Source of the DNA: HGM04593 sp045634305
Lineage (GTDB): Bacteria > Bacteroidota > Bacteroidia > Bacteroidales > Bacteroidaceae
Length of the DNA: 64,000 nt
Direction of reading: 5' to 3'
Assembly (NCBI GenBank): GCA_045634305.1
Contig: JAZQZZ010000030.1
Coordinates: 1-64,000, forward strand
The notes under the pieces were generated by a model. It saw nothing but the letters and a program-made list of their open reading frames with translations, searched no databases and had not been told where the DNA came from. Shown piece after piece: positions 9,633 through 18,896 of the stretch. Each line of letters begins with the position of its first letter. Position 1 is the first letter of the stretch. The translations under genes were made by a program, and so were the position numbers.

Positions 9633-10745
9633 TTAGAAGTTATTGAAATATTCCTGAATCTTTTCCCAATCGTGCGTCTTTGTAAGCGCAAGCATCAACA
9701 GGATACGCGCCTTCTGTGGGTTCAAATCCCACGATGCCACAAAGCCATACTTTGCATCGTCAACCTCGGCATCAAGTGTTGTCGCACCTGTAGGCACGCG
9801 TGATGAACGTACAACAATGATACCATCCTTACGGGCCTCCTCAAGCGCAGGGAACACATTCTTGTGAATATTACCGTTACCCACACCTGCATATACTATA
9901 CCCTTGTAATCCTTCTCAATCATAGCATCAACCACCACGCGGTCAACATCGGCATAACCATAGGCAATACCCACCTTAGGCAACTCCCTAACCTTTGACA
10001 CGTCAAAGTACAAACCACGTGTATTTGCATACACAGCTCCCTTATGTACATAATGCATATTCTTGCCGCCATCATCAGCTACCGGTCTGTAATAGAACAC
10101 CTCGCCGTTGTTCACATAACCCTCAGCACCGGCATTGGGAGCCTGGAATGTCTCAACGCTTGTTGTATTTGTCTTTGTAACATCGGCTGCACCGTACACC
10201 TTACCGTTCATGCATACAAGTACTCCGCGATTCTTTGAAGCTGCCGAAGCGGCCACCACCACAGCATTGTAGAGGTTTGCCGGGCCATCAGCACTGATAG
10301 CTGTCGACGGGCGCATGGCACCAACCAGCACCACAGGCTTATCACTCTTCACTGTCAGGCTGAGGAAGAAAGCAGTCTCCTCCATTGTATCAGTTCCATG
10401 AGTAATCACCACCGCATCCACATCACGACGGTGCAACAACTCATTGATTCTGTCAGCCAGTTTCAACCACACAGCATTGCTCATATCCTGAGAACCGATG
10501 TTCACAACCTGTTCACCTTCAATGTCTGCAACATCCTTCATTGCAGGCACCGCATCAATGAGCGTGCCAATAGCAACCTGTCCTGCAGTGTAATTCGAAT
10601 TCGTCGCCGAACTTCCGGAACCGGCAATGGTACCGCCTGTTGCAAGAATATAAACCTTAGGCAACTCCTTCGCCTGTGCAAAACCCACTGTCGCCACCAT
10701 AAGCAAGGCGGCAACCACTGTTACAAAACGTCTGAACATTGTCAT
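9633..10745 (-). CDS. ansB: Periplasmic L-asparaginase, type II
   Basis: A 370-residue protein with a signal peptide (VGFAQA) that hydrolyses asparagine to aspartate and ammonia. Both active-site blocks are present: YILATGGTIAGSG with the nucleophilic threonine, and VITHGTDTMEETAFFLS with the Thr-Asp pair; the VGAMRPSTAISADGPANLYNA segment is also diagnostic. The open frame extends upstream to 10823, but the ATG at 10745 (or 10739) gives a proper signal peptide. It sits between the glutaminase and the porin-dcuB pair. Together they would turn asparagine into aspartate for exchange. Confidence 0.93.
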   Translation of the reverse strand: MTMFRRFVTVVAALLMVATVGFAQAKELPKVYILATGGTIAGSGSSATNSNYTAGQVAIGTLIDAVPAMKDVADIEGEQVVNIGSQDMSNAVWLKLADRINELLHRRDVDAVVITHGTDTMEETAFFLSLTVKSDKPVVLVGAMRPSTAISADGPANLYNAVVVAASAASKNRGVLVCMNGKVYGAADVTKTNTTSVETFQAPNAGAEGYVNNGEVFYYRPVADDGGKNMHYVHKGAVYANTRGLYFDVSKVRELPKVGIAYGYADVDRVVVDAMIEKDYKGIVYAGVGNGNIHKNVFPALEEARKDGIIVVRSSRVPTGATTLDAEVDDAKYGFVASWDLNPQKARILLMLALTKTHDWEKIQEYFNNF

Positions 10746-10826
10746 AATATAGAATTTAAATGTTAATACTCTAAATAAAAACCTTCTGTAGCGAAAAAGG
10801 TTGAAACGCCAACACTTTTTCACACG

Positions 10827-11741
10827 TCAGAATATAGACTCACTTGTTTCGGTTGTCAAAATCTCAAGCGCCTTCATCCCCATAACCGAGTTTCCTTTGC
10901 TGTTGAGGCGCGGACTCCACACCGCTACCGCATACTTGCGCGGATAAATGGCCGCAATGCCACCGCCCACACCACTCTTACCGGGCAAACCCACAAGATA
11001 GGAAAATTCACCCGCCTCGTCATAGAAACCGCAAGTCTGCATAATAGCATTCATGCGCTTAATCTGCGAACGTGTCAGCTCAATCCCCGCATGGCAGAAC
11101 TCCCCACCATGGTCGGCAAACGCAAGGAAAGCCTTCGACAGTTCCCTGCAACTCATCTCCACCGAACACATGCGGAAGTAGAAGCCCAACACGCGTTCAA
11201 CCTCACATTCTATATTCCCGTGATACTTCAACAGATTGGCAATCGCCGCGTTCAGGTAACCCGTCTCACGCTCCGACTTCGCAACCTCATCATTATAATC
11301 CACCGTTTCACAGCCACACAGTTCACGCACAAAAGCAAGATACTCCTCCTCGGGATTCTCAAATGATGTGAGCAGCACATCGGCAAGAACCAATGCACCC
11401 GCATTTATAAACGGGTTGCGCGGAATACCATGCTCCACCTCCAGCTGCACAAGCGAATTGAATGCCGTGCCCGACGGTTCCTTGCCGACCCTTTTCCACA
11501 GAGCCTCACCCTTCACGCCCAAGCACATGGCCAAAGCAAAGACCTTAGAGATACTCTGTATGGAGAAACGCACATCGGCATCCTTTATCGCATACACCCC
11601 GCCATCAACATCGCTCAGACACATGCCGAAATGTTCCGACGACACCTTTGCCAGCGCCGGTATATAATCGGCCACCTTGCCCTCACCGACAAGCGGCTGC
11701 ACCCGGTAGTATATATCTATAAGCAGTTTACGGTAATCCAT
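10827..11741 (-). CDS. glsA: Glutaminase (serine-dependent beta-lactamase fold)
   Basis: The 304-residue product matches the usual length of the Glutaminase A family, which converts glutamine to glutamate and ammonia in the cytoplasm. Family blocks are present: FSIQSISKVFALAMCLG with the catalytic Ser-x-x-Lys, EPSGTAFNSLVQLE, GIPRNPFINAGALV, and LVGLPGKSGVGGGI near the C-terminus. The frame is open to 12047, but that extension has no family similarity and would cross the divergent promoter, so the start is at MDYRK (11741, or 11744). With the asparaginase it may give acid resistance by releasing ammonia, as glutaminases do in other enteric bacteria; this is inference. Confidence 0.93.
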   Translation of the reverse strand: MDYRKLLIDIYYRVQPLVGEGKVADYIPALAKVSSEHFGMCLSDVDGGVYAIKDADVRFSIQSISKVFALAMCLGVKGEALWKRVGKEPSGTAFNSLVQLEVEHGIPRNPFINAGALVLADVLLTSFENPEEEYLAFVRELCGCETVDYNDEVAKSERETGYLNAAIANLLKYHGNIECEVERVLGFYFRMCSVEMSCRELSKAFLAFADHGGEFCHAGIELTRSQIKRMNAIMQTCGFYDEAGEFSYLVGLPGKSGVGGGIAAIYPRKYAVAVWSPRLNSKGNSVMGMKALEILTTETSESIF

Positions 11742-11801
11742 CATACACGTTTTATGCAGCAGCATACAAGACACACCAACTGCAATATGAATATCACAAC
11801 G

Positions 11802-11809
11802 CGAAGATA
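11802..11809 (-). promoter_or_regulatory. Putative -7 element of glsA
   Basis: TATCTTCG on the minus strand, one base off TAnnTTTG. The same TATCTTCG stands before the DMT transporter and the Smr gene, suggesting a tolerated variant. Confidence 0.35.
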
Positions 11810-11848
11810 GTTTAAAAAAATTTTTAACAAAAATAATGGAATATAAAA

Positions 11849-11879
11849 TTTGCCCTCTTGCAACATAGTGATATTTTTG
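11849..11879 (+). promoter_or_regulatory. Promoter of the RNA methyltransferase gene
   Basis: TTTG (11849-11852), a spacer of 19 bases, then TATTTTTG (11872-11879) exactly matches the Bacteroidetes consensus. Transcription would start about 15 bases before the ATG at 11902. Confidence 0.75.
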
Positions 11880-11901
11880 CAGAAAGAAAAGCCAAAATAC
11901 A

Positions 11902-12708
11902 ATGCCCATCATAGAGATAACCACTCTTGACCACCCCGGTTGTGAACTCTTCGGCACACTGACCGAGGCACAACTGCGTCGCGAGTACGAGCCTGGGAAA
12001 GGCATCTTCATAGCAGAGAGCCCCAAGGTCATAAACGTAGCCCTCAACAGCGGCTATACACCCATTGCGCTGATGTGCGAACAGAAACACATCACAGGCG
12101 ATGCAGCCGACATCATTGCACGTTGCGGCGACATCCCGGTCTACACCGGCAGCCGCAACCTGCTCGCCTCACTCACAGGCTACACGCTCACACGCGGCGT
12201 GCTCTGCGCAATGCAACGTCCGATAGAACCACCTATCGGGGAAATATGCAGGAGTGCAAGCCGCATTGTAGTCATTGACGGCGTCGTTGACACAACCAAC
12301 ATCGGCGCCATTTTCCGTTCGGCCGCCGCACTTGGCATCGACGCAGTATTACTCACACGCAACTCATGCGACCCACTCAACCGCCGCGCCGTTCGCGTGT
12401 CAATGGGCAGTGTATTCCTTGTCCCATGGAGCTGGCTCGACGGCGGTATAGAACAGTTGCACTCACTGGGATTTGCCACAGCCGCAATGGCGCTCACCGA
12501 CGATTCAATTCCCATTGACCACCCCGCACTCACCTCTCTATCGAAACTCGCCATCATCATGTGCACCGAAGGTGACGGTCTCCCGGCCGAGACAATCGCG
12601 AAGGCCACACACGTAGTGCGCATACCAATGTCACACAATGTCGACTCCCTTAACGTTGCAGCTGCTGCAGCCGTCGCATTCTGGGAACTCAGAGACAGAA
12701 GCAAATGA
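11902..12708 (+). CDS. SpoU/TrmH-family RNA 2'-O-methyltransferase
   Basis: A 268-residue protein. The N-terminal substrate-binding part includes FIAESPKVINVAL. The C-terminal SPOUT domain contains the motifs VVDTTNIGAIFRSAAALG, GSVFLVPW and SHNVDSLNVAAAAAVA, which form the trefoil-knot SAM-binding site. It methylates a ribose in tRNA or rRNA; the exact site cannot be assigned from sequence. Monocistronic, with a clear promoter and a bidirectional terminator shared with the convergent PagL-like gene. Confidence 0.9.
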   Translation: MPIIEITTLDHPGCELFGTLTEAQLRREYEPGKGIFIAESPKVINVALNSGYTPIALMCEQKHITGDAADIIARCGDIPVYTGSRNLLASLTGYTLTRGVLCAMQRPIEPPIGEICRSASRIVVIDGVVDTTNIGAIFRSAAALGIDAVLLTRNSCDPLNRRAVRVSMGSVFLVPWSWLDGGIEQLHSLGFATAAMALTDDSIPIDHPALTSLSKLAIIMCTEGDGLPAETIAKATHVVRIPMSHNVDSLNVAAAAAVAFWELRDRSK

Positions 12709-12726
12709 CACATAGCGGACATAAAC

Positions 12727-12764
12727 ACGGAACCGGTCTCACGCACATGTAAGACCGGTTCCGT
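12727..12764. terminator. Bidirectional terminator
   Basis: Perfect 13-bp stem ACGGAACCGGTCT / AGACCGGTTCCGT with a 12-base loop, between the stop codons of two convergent genes. Confidence 0.8.
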
Positions 12765-12784
12765 ATTTATGTGAGAGATAATTA

Positions 12785-14101
12785 TCAATAATTATTCCAC
12801 CACCCCTCGCGGTTATGGAAAACGACATCCTTGCTGTCGCGGCGCTTGCTCTTGCTCACGAAAGGAATGTTGTAGCCCACGCCGAACTCAATCAATTCGG
12901 CAATGTGCATGTGTGTCTTAGCCAACGCCTGTACATAGATATTGTCCCATACGCGGCACTTCACACCAAAACGGATATAGTGCCATGCCTCGTCTGAGCC
13001 GGCCGAGTGCATCTTGTAGAACAACGGGCGCTCGCCACGGCCATATATCGGATGGTCATGATTGTAGAAGTTACGCGCAGGATTGTAGAGATATACACCC
13101 CAGTCAACCATTGCTGTAACACGGCCGAACTGCAACTCGTTGTTGATGCTCACGCCGGCACGAATCTTATCCGACTGCTTGTACTCGACATCTGTGCGGA
13201 AGAGACCGCGGTTTGTCTCTTTACCTATTGCATCATTGAAGAATACATCGGCACCAAGACCGATACCATACCAGTTGCAAACATTGTATACAGCACCAAG
13301 ATGGAATGTATTGATGAGGAAGTTACGTCCATCGGTGAGGTCTGCCGACTGTGAACCGGCAGCAATCGTAACATTCAGACTCCAGCGGTATGGCAGATCC
13401 GGGAATTTGATAGGTTCCTTCTCCTCTTCCTCGGGGTTGATGGTTGCAATCAAGCCTACACCGCCATAGAGGACATTCGCGCCCATATTAGGTTCCATTA
13501 TACGGCCGTTGCTCATGTGGAAGAAACCGAGCTCGCCATTGAGCGCCAGGTTGCGTGTAAGCGGGAAATTAAGGTTCACGCCACCACACAGATAGGCATT
13601 AAGGTGAGTACCGAATGTGTAGTGTGCCTTTGGATTGTCTCTATTGCTAACATTTGGTTTGTCTGTATATTCAGGATTTTCCCCTTCACGTTCATTTGTC
13701 CAATAGGTCTCTGAGCAATATGCCAGACCCGAAGCCAACTTTATACCAAGCTCAAAATGCTTTGTACGTACGCAATTAATCATAATATAAGGATAGACAG
13801 AGACAGTCTTGCCCATAACCTTGTCGCCCAAGTCAATATAAGAGACACCCACACCAAGTGTAGAGTTGTTCAAATATTGCTGCCAAGGGCGCTGCTGATT
13901 GGATGGAAATTCAAAACCGAAGTTCACACCGGCAGGAGCCGATGGATTGATAGTCTCCAAATTTCCGTTTGGAGAAAGATAACCTCCCACAAAAGGCTGT
14001 ACCTTTAGTGAGAATCTGTCATTACCTGTACTGTAGTTCTGTGCAGACACAGTGTTTGAGAAAAGTACTGCACCCAGTACCAATAATAGAAAACGTTTCA
14101 T
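12785..14101 (-). CDS. Lipid A deacylase-like outer-membrane protein (PagL / acyloxyacyl hydrolase type)
   Basis: The 438-residue product has a signal peptide (NTVSAQ) and a barrel-like C-terminus. The segment GELGFFHMSNGRIMEPNMG carries the His-x-Ser-Asn arrangement that holds the catalytic His-Ser of PagL enzymes, which remove the 3-O acyl chain from lipid A. It is about twice the length of PagL: residues 1-220 hold the PagL-like barrel, followed by an EEEEKEPIKF linker and a second barrel-like half (about 240-438) with no HxSN. A duplicated or fused barrel is therefore likely. Enzymatic activity is inferred from the motif only. Confidence 0.7.
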   Translation of the reverse strand: MKRFLLLVLGAVLFSNTVSAQNYSTGNDRFSLKVQPFVGGYLSPNGNLETINPSAPAGVNFGFEFPSNQQRPWQQYLNNSTLGVGVSYIDLGDKVMGKTVSVYPYIMINCVRTKHFELGIKLASGLAYCSETYWTNEREGENPEYTDKPNVSNRDNPKAHYTFGTHLNAYLCGGVNLNFPLTRNLALNGELGFFHMSNGRIMEPNMGANVLYGGVGLIATINPEEEEKEPIKFPDLPYRWSLNVTIAAGSQSADLTDGRNFLINTFHLGAVYNVCNWYGIGLGADVFFNDAIGKETNRGLFRTDVEYKQSDKIRAGVSINNELQFGRVTAMVDWGVYLYNPARNFYNHDHPIYGRGERPLFYKMHSAGSDEAWHYIRFGVKCRVWDNIYVQALAKTHMHIAELIEFGVGYNIPFVSKSKRRDSKDVVFHNREGWWNNY

Positions 14102-14211
14102 TTGTATTTGTGATTGATTTGTTTCTGTTTTTCAATGTTTTGCAAATGGGATAAACACTTGTTTTTATTTATATTTTTCAACGAGCGCAGCCCATTTTCG
14201 CAAACGGAGTG

Positions 14212-14219
14212 CAAAGGTA
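14212..14219 (-). promoter_or_regulatory. -7 element of the PagL-like gene
   Basis: TACCTTTG on the minus strand fits TAnnTTTG exactly; T-rich sequence lies upstream but no TTTG at 19-21 bases. Leader of about 110 bases. Confidence 0.45.
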
Positions 14220-14352
14220 CTACTTTTTTTGACAAAAAATTATAAAAAACAGGAACTTTTACACAAACACACCCAAAAAGTGCAAAAAAGATACAGATAA
14301 CACCTCCGACATTTTATCACCCTCATTTTACCACAATTTGAGAAAATTTCAC

Positions 14353-14360
14353 TACCTTTG
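14353..14360 (+). promoter_or_regulatory. -7 element of the GH20 gene
   Basis: TACCTTTG on the plus strand, 44 bases before the ATG at 14404. A TTTG lies only 12 bases upstream, so the -33 element is unclear. The 14102-14403 gap holds this and the opposing promoter, nothing else. Confidence 0.45.
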
Positions 14361-14403
14361 AAAAAATTTACAGGAAACTATTTAATTTTATAATAACTTT
14401 AAT

Positions 14404-16386
14404 ATGAGAAAACATTTTTCACTTTTGCTCACAGCATTGATGCTCTGTCTCACAATGCAACTCAATGCGCAGAACAAGAATGCAAAGCCTTTCGTCATCC
14501 CAGAACTGCGTGAATGGGTTGGCGCAACAGGCGAGTTCACAATCAACAAGACAACAAAGATTGTCTATCCAAAGTCACAGCCCGAACTTGCCAACGTTGC
14601 ACAGTTACTGGTATTCGATTATTTCAAGATTACAGGTATCCAACTGGAAATCACAACAGGAAAGGCTGCCAAGGGCGACATCTACCTTTCACTCAAGAAC
14701 AACAAGAAGCTTGGTGCCGAGGGTTACAAGATTGCCATAGGCAATAACGTGAAGATTGAGGCTACAACAGAGCGCGGTGCCATTTGGGCTACACGTACAC
14801 TGTTGCAGATTGCCGAGCAGAACAACCATACAACCTTGCCAAAGGGAAACATTGTTGACTACCCCGACTATGAGATGCGCAGCTTCATGCTCGACTGCGG
14901 CCGCAAGTTCATCCCCATCAGCTTCCTGCACGAGTATGTCGATTTCATGGCATACTACAAGATGAACACATTCCACATTCACCTCAACGACAATGCCTTC
15001 AAGCAGTACTTTAACCACGATTGGGCAAAGACTCCATCGGGTTTCCGTTTGGAGAGCGACTTCTTCCCCGGCCTTGCATCACGCGACGGCTATTATACAA
15101 AGGAGGAATTCATCGAGTTGCAGAAGCACGCCGAGAATGTAGGTGTTGAGATTATCCCCGAGTTCGACGTTCCCGCTCACTCATTGGCTTTCGTACACTA
15201 CCGTCCCGAACTTGGCAGCAAGGAGTACGGTCTTGACCACCTCGACCTCTTCAACCCTGCAACATATACTTTCGTCGATTCACTCTTCATGGAGTACCTT
15301 GGCGGCGAGGAGCCTGTTTTCCGTGGCCCACGTTTCCATGTAGGAACAGACGAGTACTCTAACCGCGATACAGCCGTTGTGGAGAAGTTCCGTTACTTCA
15401 CCGACCACTGCATACGCGAGGCCGAGAAGTACGGCAAGCAGGCTTGTGTTTGGGGCGCACTCACACACGCAAAGGGCAACACCCCTGTAAAGGTTGACAA
15501 CGTATTGATGTATGAGTGGTACAACGGCTATGCCGACCCCACAGAGATGATCAACCTCGGATACGATGTTGTAAGCATCCCTGACGGCTACACATACATT
15601 GTACCTGCAGCCGGCTATTACTACGACTACCTCAACTGCAACTTCCTCTATGACAGTTGGACACCGGCGCAGATTGGCAACCAAAAATTCGAGGAGAAAC
15701 ACCCGCAGATAAAGGGTGGTTCATTCGCTGTATGGAACGACCACGCAGGCAACGGTATAAGCTGCAAGGATATCCACTACCGAGTGTACCCTGCTATGCA
15801 GACAATGGCAGTTAAAATGTGGACAGGCGCTAAGCCATCCGTTCCATTCGCAGAGTTCGACAAGGCACGTCTTGCACTCAGCGACGCCCCCGGCCTTAAC
15901 ATTGCCGGCCGCTTCAGCGGTGAGAAGCGCACAATTCTTGAAATCGAGAATGTTGCAGCTAACAGAAACCTCGCAGCAAAGACAGGTGTAAGAGAGATTG
16001 GTTTCGACTACAGCGTATCATTCGACATCGAGTACAATAACGAGCAGAACGGTACAGTCCTCTTTGAGTCACGCGACGCAGTGTTCTACCTTGCCGACCC
16101 CGCACAAGGCAAACTCGGTTTCTCACGCGATGGCTACCTCAACACCTTCAACTTCCGTTTCTATCCGGGCGAGAAAGCACAGGTAACAATTTGCGGTAAC
16201 GAGAAAGAGACCAAGCTCTATGTTAACGGCAAGCTCATTGAGACACTCGACAAGCAGACAATCTACCACAACGAAGGAGGCAAGGACAAGATGTACTATG
16301 TACGCACACTTGTGTTCCCACTTGAGAAGACCGGCAACTTCAGCAGCAAAGTGACAAACCTCAAAGTGACAAACTACAGCAAGTAA
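14404..16386 (+). CDS. Beta-N-acetylhexosaminidase, GH20
   Basis: A 660-residue secreted protein (signal peptide ending QLNAQ). It has the N-terminal GH20b domain (about 30-150), the catalytic barrel (about 155-480) with HIHLNDN, EIIPEFDVPAHS and the catalytic Asp-Glu pair in HVGTDEYSN (316-317), and a C-terminal LamG/concanavalin-like region (about 515-660). It removes terminal GlcNAc or GalNAc from glycans such as mucin, chitobiose or host N-glycans. No susC/susD pair is adjacent, so it is not in a classical polysaccharide locus. It has its own promoter and terminator. Confidence 0.93.
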   Translation: MRKHFSLLLTALMLCLTMQLNAQNKNAKPFVIPELREWVGATGEFTINKTTKIVYPKSQPELANVAQLLVFDYFKITGIQLEITTGKAAKGDIYLSLKNNKKLGAEGYKIAIGNNVKIEATTERGAIWATRTLLQIAEQNNHTTLPKGNIVDYPDYEMRSFMLDCGRKFIPISFLHEYVDFMAYYKMNTFHIHLNDNAFKQYFNHDWAKTPSGFRLESDFFPGLASRDGYYTKEEFIELQKHAENVGVEIIPEFDVPAHSLAFVHYRPELGSKEYGLDHLDLFNPATYTFVDSLFMEYLGGEEPVFRGPRFHVGTDEYSNRDTAVVEKFRYFTDHCIREAEKYGKQACVWGALTHAKGNTPVKVDNVLMYEWYNGYADPTEMINLGYDVVSIPDGYTYIVPAAGYYYDYLNCNFLYDSWTPAQIGNQKFEEKHPQIKGGSFAVWNDHAGNGISCKDIHYRVYPAMQTMAVKMWTGAKPSVPFAEFDKARLALSDAPGLNIAGRFSGEKRTILEIENVAANRNLAAKTGVREIGFDYSVSFDIEYNNEQNGTVLFESRDAVFYLADPAQGKLGFSRDGYLNTFNFRFYPGEKAQVTICGNEKETKLYVNGKLIETLDKQTIYHNEGGKDKMYYVRTLVFPLEKTGNFSSKVTNLKVTNYSK

Positions 16387-16412
16387 TTGCTTGCACAAGA
16401 GAGAATAAAAAT

Positions 16413-16447
16413 ATTCCGCAGAGCATCGACTCTGCGGAATTTTTTTT
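16413..16447 (+). terminator. Terminator of the GH20 gene
   Basis: Perfect 11-bp stem ATTCCGCAGAG / CTCTGCGGAAT with a six-base loop followed by seven T. It may also serve the convergent permease gene. Confidence 0.9.
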
Positions 16448-16466
16448 ATGTATACCAAGCTGTCGC

Positions 16467-17759
16467 TTAAATGAAGATAAACTTAAGGATGAACAATACT
16501 GCCAGAACGTACATTGTAGGAGTAATCTTCTGGAACTTGCCACAAAGCATATTCAACACCACATAAGAAATCATGCCAAGCATTATACCGTTTGATATTG
16601 AATAGGTAAGCGGCATCATTACAATGCAGATGAATGCAGGGATTGACTCGCAGTAGTCGTTGAACGGAATCTTTCTTACCGACTCCAGCATCAGCATACC
16701 CACAATCACAAGCGCAGCTGTTGTTGCGGCAGCAGGAATTGAGAGGAACAATGGTGAGAAGAACAACGAAACTGCAAAGCACACGGCAACCACAAATGCA
16801 GTGAGACCCGAGCGTCCACCCTCGGCAACACCGGCCGCACTCTCAACATATGTAGTTGTTGTTGAAGTGCCAAGCACCGCACCGGCAGTCGTTGCAATGG
16901 AATCGGCCATAAATGCTTGTTTCACCCTGTAAATGTTACCGTTCTTGTCCATCATATTAGCCTTGCCGCACACACCTATAAGAGTACCTACTGTATCAAA
17001 AAGGTCAATAAAGAGGAATGTGAATACAACGACAAGCATGTCGAGCGAGAATATATGCTTGAACTCAAACTGACAGAAAATAGGCTTTATCGACTGTGGA
17101 GCCGAGAGAACACCCTTGAACTCAGTAATGCCACCGGGAATACCTATAAGCATTGTAATGATGATACCAAGCAGGATTGCCGCCGGCACTCTCTTGGCAT
17201 ACAATATTCCGGTAATTACAATGCCAATAAGAGCAAGCAATGCCTGACCCGATGTAATGTCGGCAAGTGTAACCAAAGTTGCAGGGTCGGCTACTATAAG
17301 CCCACCGCTATGCAAGCCTATGAAAGCGATAAAAAGTCCTATGCCGGCACCAATGGCACTCCTCAAGTGCATGGGAATTGCGTTCACAAAGGCCTCGCGC
17401 ACGTTTGTCAGTGTAAGTATAATGAATATCACACCCTCAATGAGCACCGCCGTCAAAGCAAACTGCCACGAATAGCCCATACCAAGACACACGGAATAAA
17501 CAAAGAAAGCGTTAAGCCCCATGCCCGGAGCCAAGCCAAAAGGCAATTTTCCAATGAATGCCATTGCAAGGCAACCAATGATTGCAGCCAAAGCGGTTGA
17601 GGTAAATACAGCACCGCCTGGCATTCCATCGAGAGCGCTGAACATTGCAGGGTTCACCGCAAGAATGTACGACATAGTAAGAAACGTTGTCACACCTGCA
17701 ACAATCTCTGTTTTTACGGTAGTCTGTTCCGGATTGAATCCAAATAATTTCTTTAACAT
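16467..17759 (-). CDS. NCS2-family purine permease (AzgA-like guanine/hypoxanthine or adenine transporter)
   Basis: A 430-residue inner-membrane protein of the NCS2 family with about 12-14 hydrophobic segments. The features LTMSYILAVNPAMF, GLAPGMGLNAFFVYSVCLGMGYSW and GTSTTTTYVESAAGVAEGGRSGLTA are those of AzgA/PurP-type nucleobase importers. It lies 50 bases downstream of a Tsx-like channel gene, so outer- and inner-membrane steps of purine or nucleoside uptake are probably encoded together. Confidence 0.92.
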   Translation of the reverse strand: MLKKLFGFNPEQTTVKTEIVAGVTTFLTMSYILAVNPAMFSALDGMPGGAVFTSTALAAIIGCLAMAFIGKLPFGLAPGMGLNAFFVYSVCLGMGYSWQFALTAVLIEGVIFIILTLTNVREAFVNAIPMHLRSAIGAGIGLFIAFIGLHSGGLIVADPATLVTLADITSGQALLALIGIVITGILYAKRVPAAILLGIIITMLIGIPGGITEFKGVLSAPQSIKPIFCQFEFKHIFSLDMLVVVFTFLFIDLFDTVGTLIGVCGKANMMDKNGNIYRVKQAFMADSIATTAGAVLGTSTTTTYVESAAGVAEGGRSGLTAFVVAVCFAVSLFFSPLFLSIPAAATTAALVIVGMLMLESVRKIPFNDYCESIPAFICIVMMPLTYSISNGIMLGMISYVVLNMLCGKFQKITPTMYVLAVLFILKFIFI

Positions 17760-17809
17760 TGCTTTATTATTTTATCTATTGAAAACGGAATGATTACTTA
17801 TCGTTTTAT

Positions 17810-18535
17810 TCAGAAAGTCCACTTTGCCGCCACTGTAGGCATAATATCAAATCCTTTGGCAACAAAATTGTTAGAGAGTTCCACCTCAGTGCCAAGGCTC
17901 AGGTTAACCTTTTCCCAACCTTTAATCTTATTCATGTTCACCCACAACTGAGGCTCAGCCATGAATATAAACTCCGTACCCTGCCAGGCTCTTATTTCAC
18001 GCCAAAAGTCGGCATATCCATTGAATGACAGCCAGTGGTCAAGAAAATCAAGATTCCACACACAGGTAACTTGAAGATTATGACATGCATGGTTTGAAGA
18101 ATCACCTATATAACCCACCGCTCCCGGTATCAACTTGTACATCATTGAGAGTGACCATGTCTTGCTCCAGTCCTTTGAGTGACCCGAATATGTCGCACCC
18201 AGCAACCATGCATTGTTAAACGACATAGTATTACTGAGACCGCCGTTGTACTCAATGTGAGCCGACAGCCAGTTGAGCTTGCTATCTTTCCAGAAACACA
18301 ATTCGCGCGAAATCTCACCATACGCACCAACAGCCTTTGGAGCGAAATCCATGTCAATGAAGAAGAACGTGCTACCATAATTGTCTGCACGGAACATCTC
18401 CACTGTCGACGTTGCGCAATTGCGACGGATGTCGTAATGCAACTGGATGTTCTGCGCCTCAACCTTTGCCACGAGTGCCACAAACAGCACAACGGCAACT
18501 AAGAATCTTGACTTAAAAAAACATGTGTTTTTCAT
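17810..18535 (-). CDS. DUF5020 / Tsx-like outer-membrane channel protein
   Basis: A 241-residue protein with a signal peptide (KVEAQ), followed by strands rich in Trp/Tyr/Phe (FFIDMDFAP, WLSAHIEYNGG, WSKTWSLSMMYKL) and ending in AAKWTF, as barrels do. It belongs to the DUF5020 family, which resembles the nucleoside channel Tsx. Its position directly upstream of a purine permease supports nucleobase or nucleoside passage across the outer membrane; substrate is inferred. Confidence 0.8.
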   Translation of the reverse strand: MKNTCFFKSRFLVAVVLFVALVAKVEAQNIQLHYDIRRNCATSTVEMFRADNYGSTFFFIDMDFAPKAVGAYGEISRELCFWKDSKLNWLSAHIEYNGGLSNTMSFNNAWLLGATYSGHSKDWSKTWSLSMMYKLIPGAVGYIGDSSNHACHNLQVTCVWNLDFLDHWLSFNGYADFWREIRAWQGTEFIFMAEPQLWVNMNKIKGWEKVNLSLGTEVELSNNFVAKGFDIMPTVAAKWTF

Positions 18536-18599
18536 ATTATATTATTATTAAGGTTTATACAACCCGACGCAAGGTTCAAGATAAAAGACGTGTAAAATC

Positions 18600-18850
18600 T
18601 TGAACTGCAAAAATAAGTTAAAAACAGCAATAAACAAACTATTGTTTCCGTTTTAACCACACTGTCCCTTACGTTTTAACCGCACTTCGTGCGATTGAAC
18701 CTTCTCCAGCTTACTCGCAGGTTTCACCTTTCCATTTTCAGTTTTGAAACATCGTCTTTCCGCAACCCGTGCGGCATAACCTTCAGCTATGCTACGCGCG
18801 ACCTATTGCAGCCGATGTTGTCGATGCCTTCAGCATTCCCCTTTCTTTAA
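18600..18850 (-). repeat. Non-coding block with small hairpins, resembling dispersed Bacteroidales repeat fragments
   Basis: Upstream of the Tsx-like gene lies about 250 bases without a gene. On the minus strand it contains hairpins built on CCGCA...TGCGG (18760s) and CGCAC...GTGCG (about 18684-18696), each preceded by a GAAGGTT-like sequence, and the sequence CTGCGAGTAAGC. Similar pieces (AACGGAAAGCTG, CTGCGAATAAGC) occur at 22043-22100. It may be a degenerate repeat or a structured leader; no known riboswitch was recognised. Confidence 0.35.
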
Positions 18851-18896
18851 TTACTAATAATAAAAGTTAAAGTTTTACCGCTAAACCATTTTTATA

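Noticed and set aside
10747..10823. Longer N-terminus for the asparaginase (start at 10823)
   Set aside because: The added 26 residues would precede and disrupt the signal peptide; the ATG at 10745 gives a normal exported enzyme.
12180..12788. 202-codon minus-strand frame opposite the methyltransferase
   Set aside because: Ser/Thr-rich shadow of the SpoU-type gene, which has a promoter and clear motifs.
16917..17600. 227-codon plus-strand frame within the purine permease gene
   Set aside because: Shadow of a convincing NCS2 permease; full of Asn/Lys/Cys typical of antisense frames.
18600..18850. Purine riboswitch ahead of the Tsx-like and permease genes
   Set aside because: The three-way junction consensus with its conserved loops was not found; the hairpins resemble repeat fragments.
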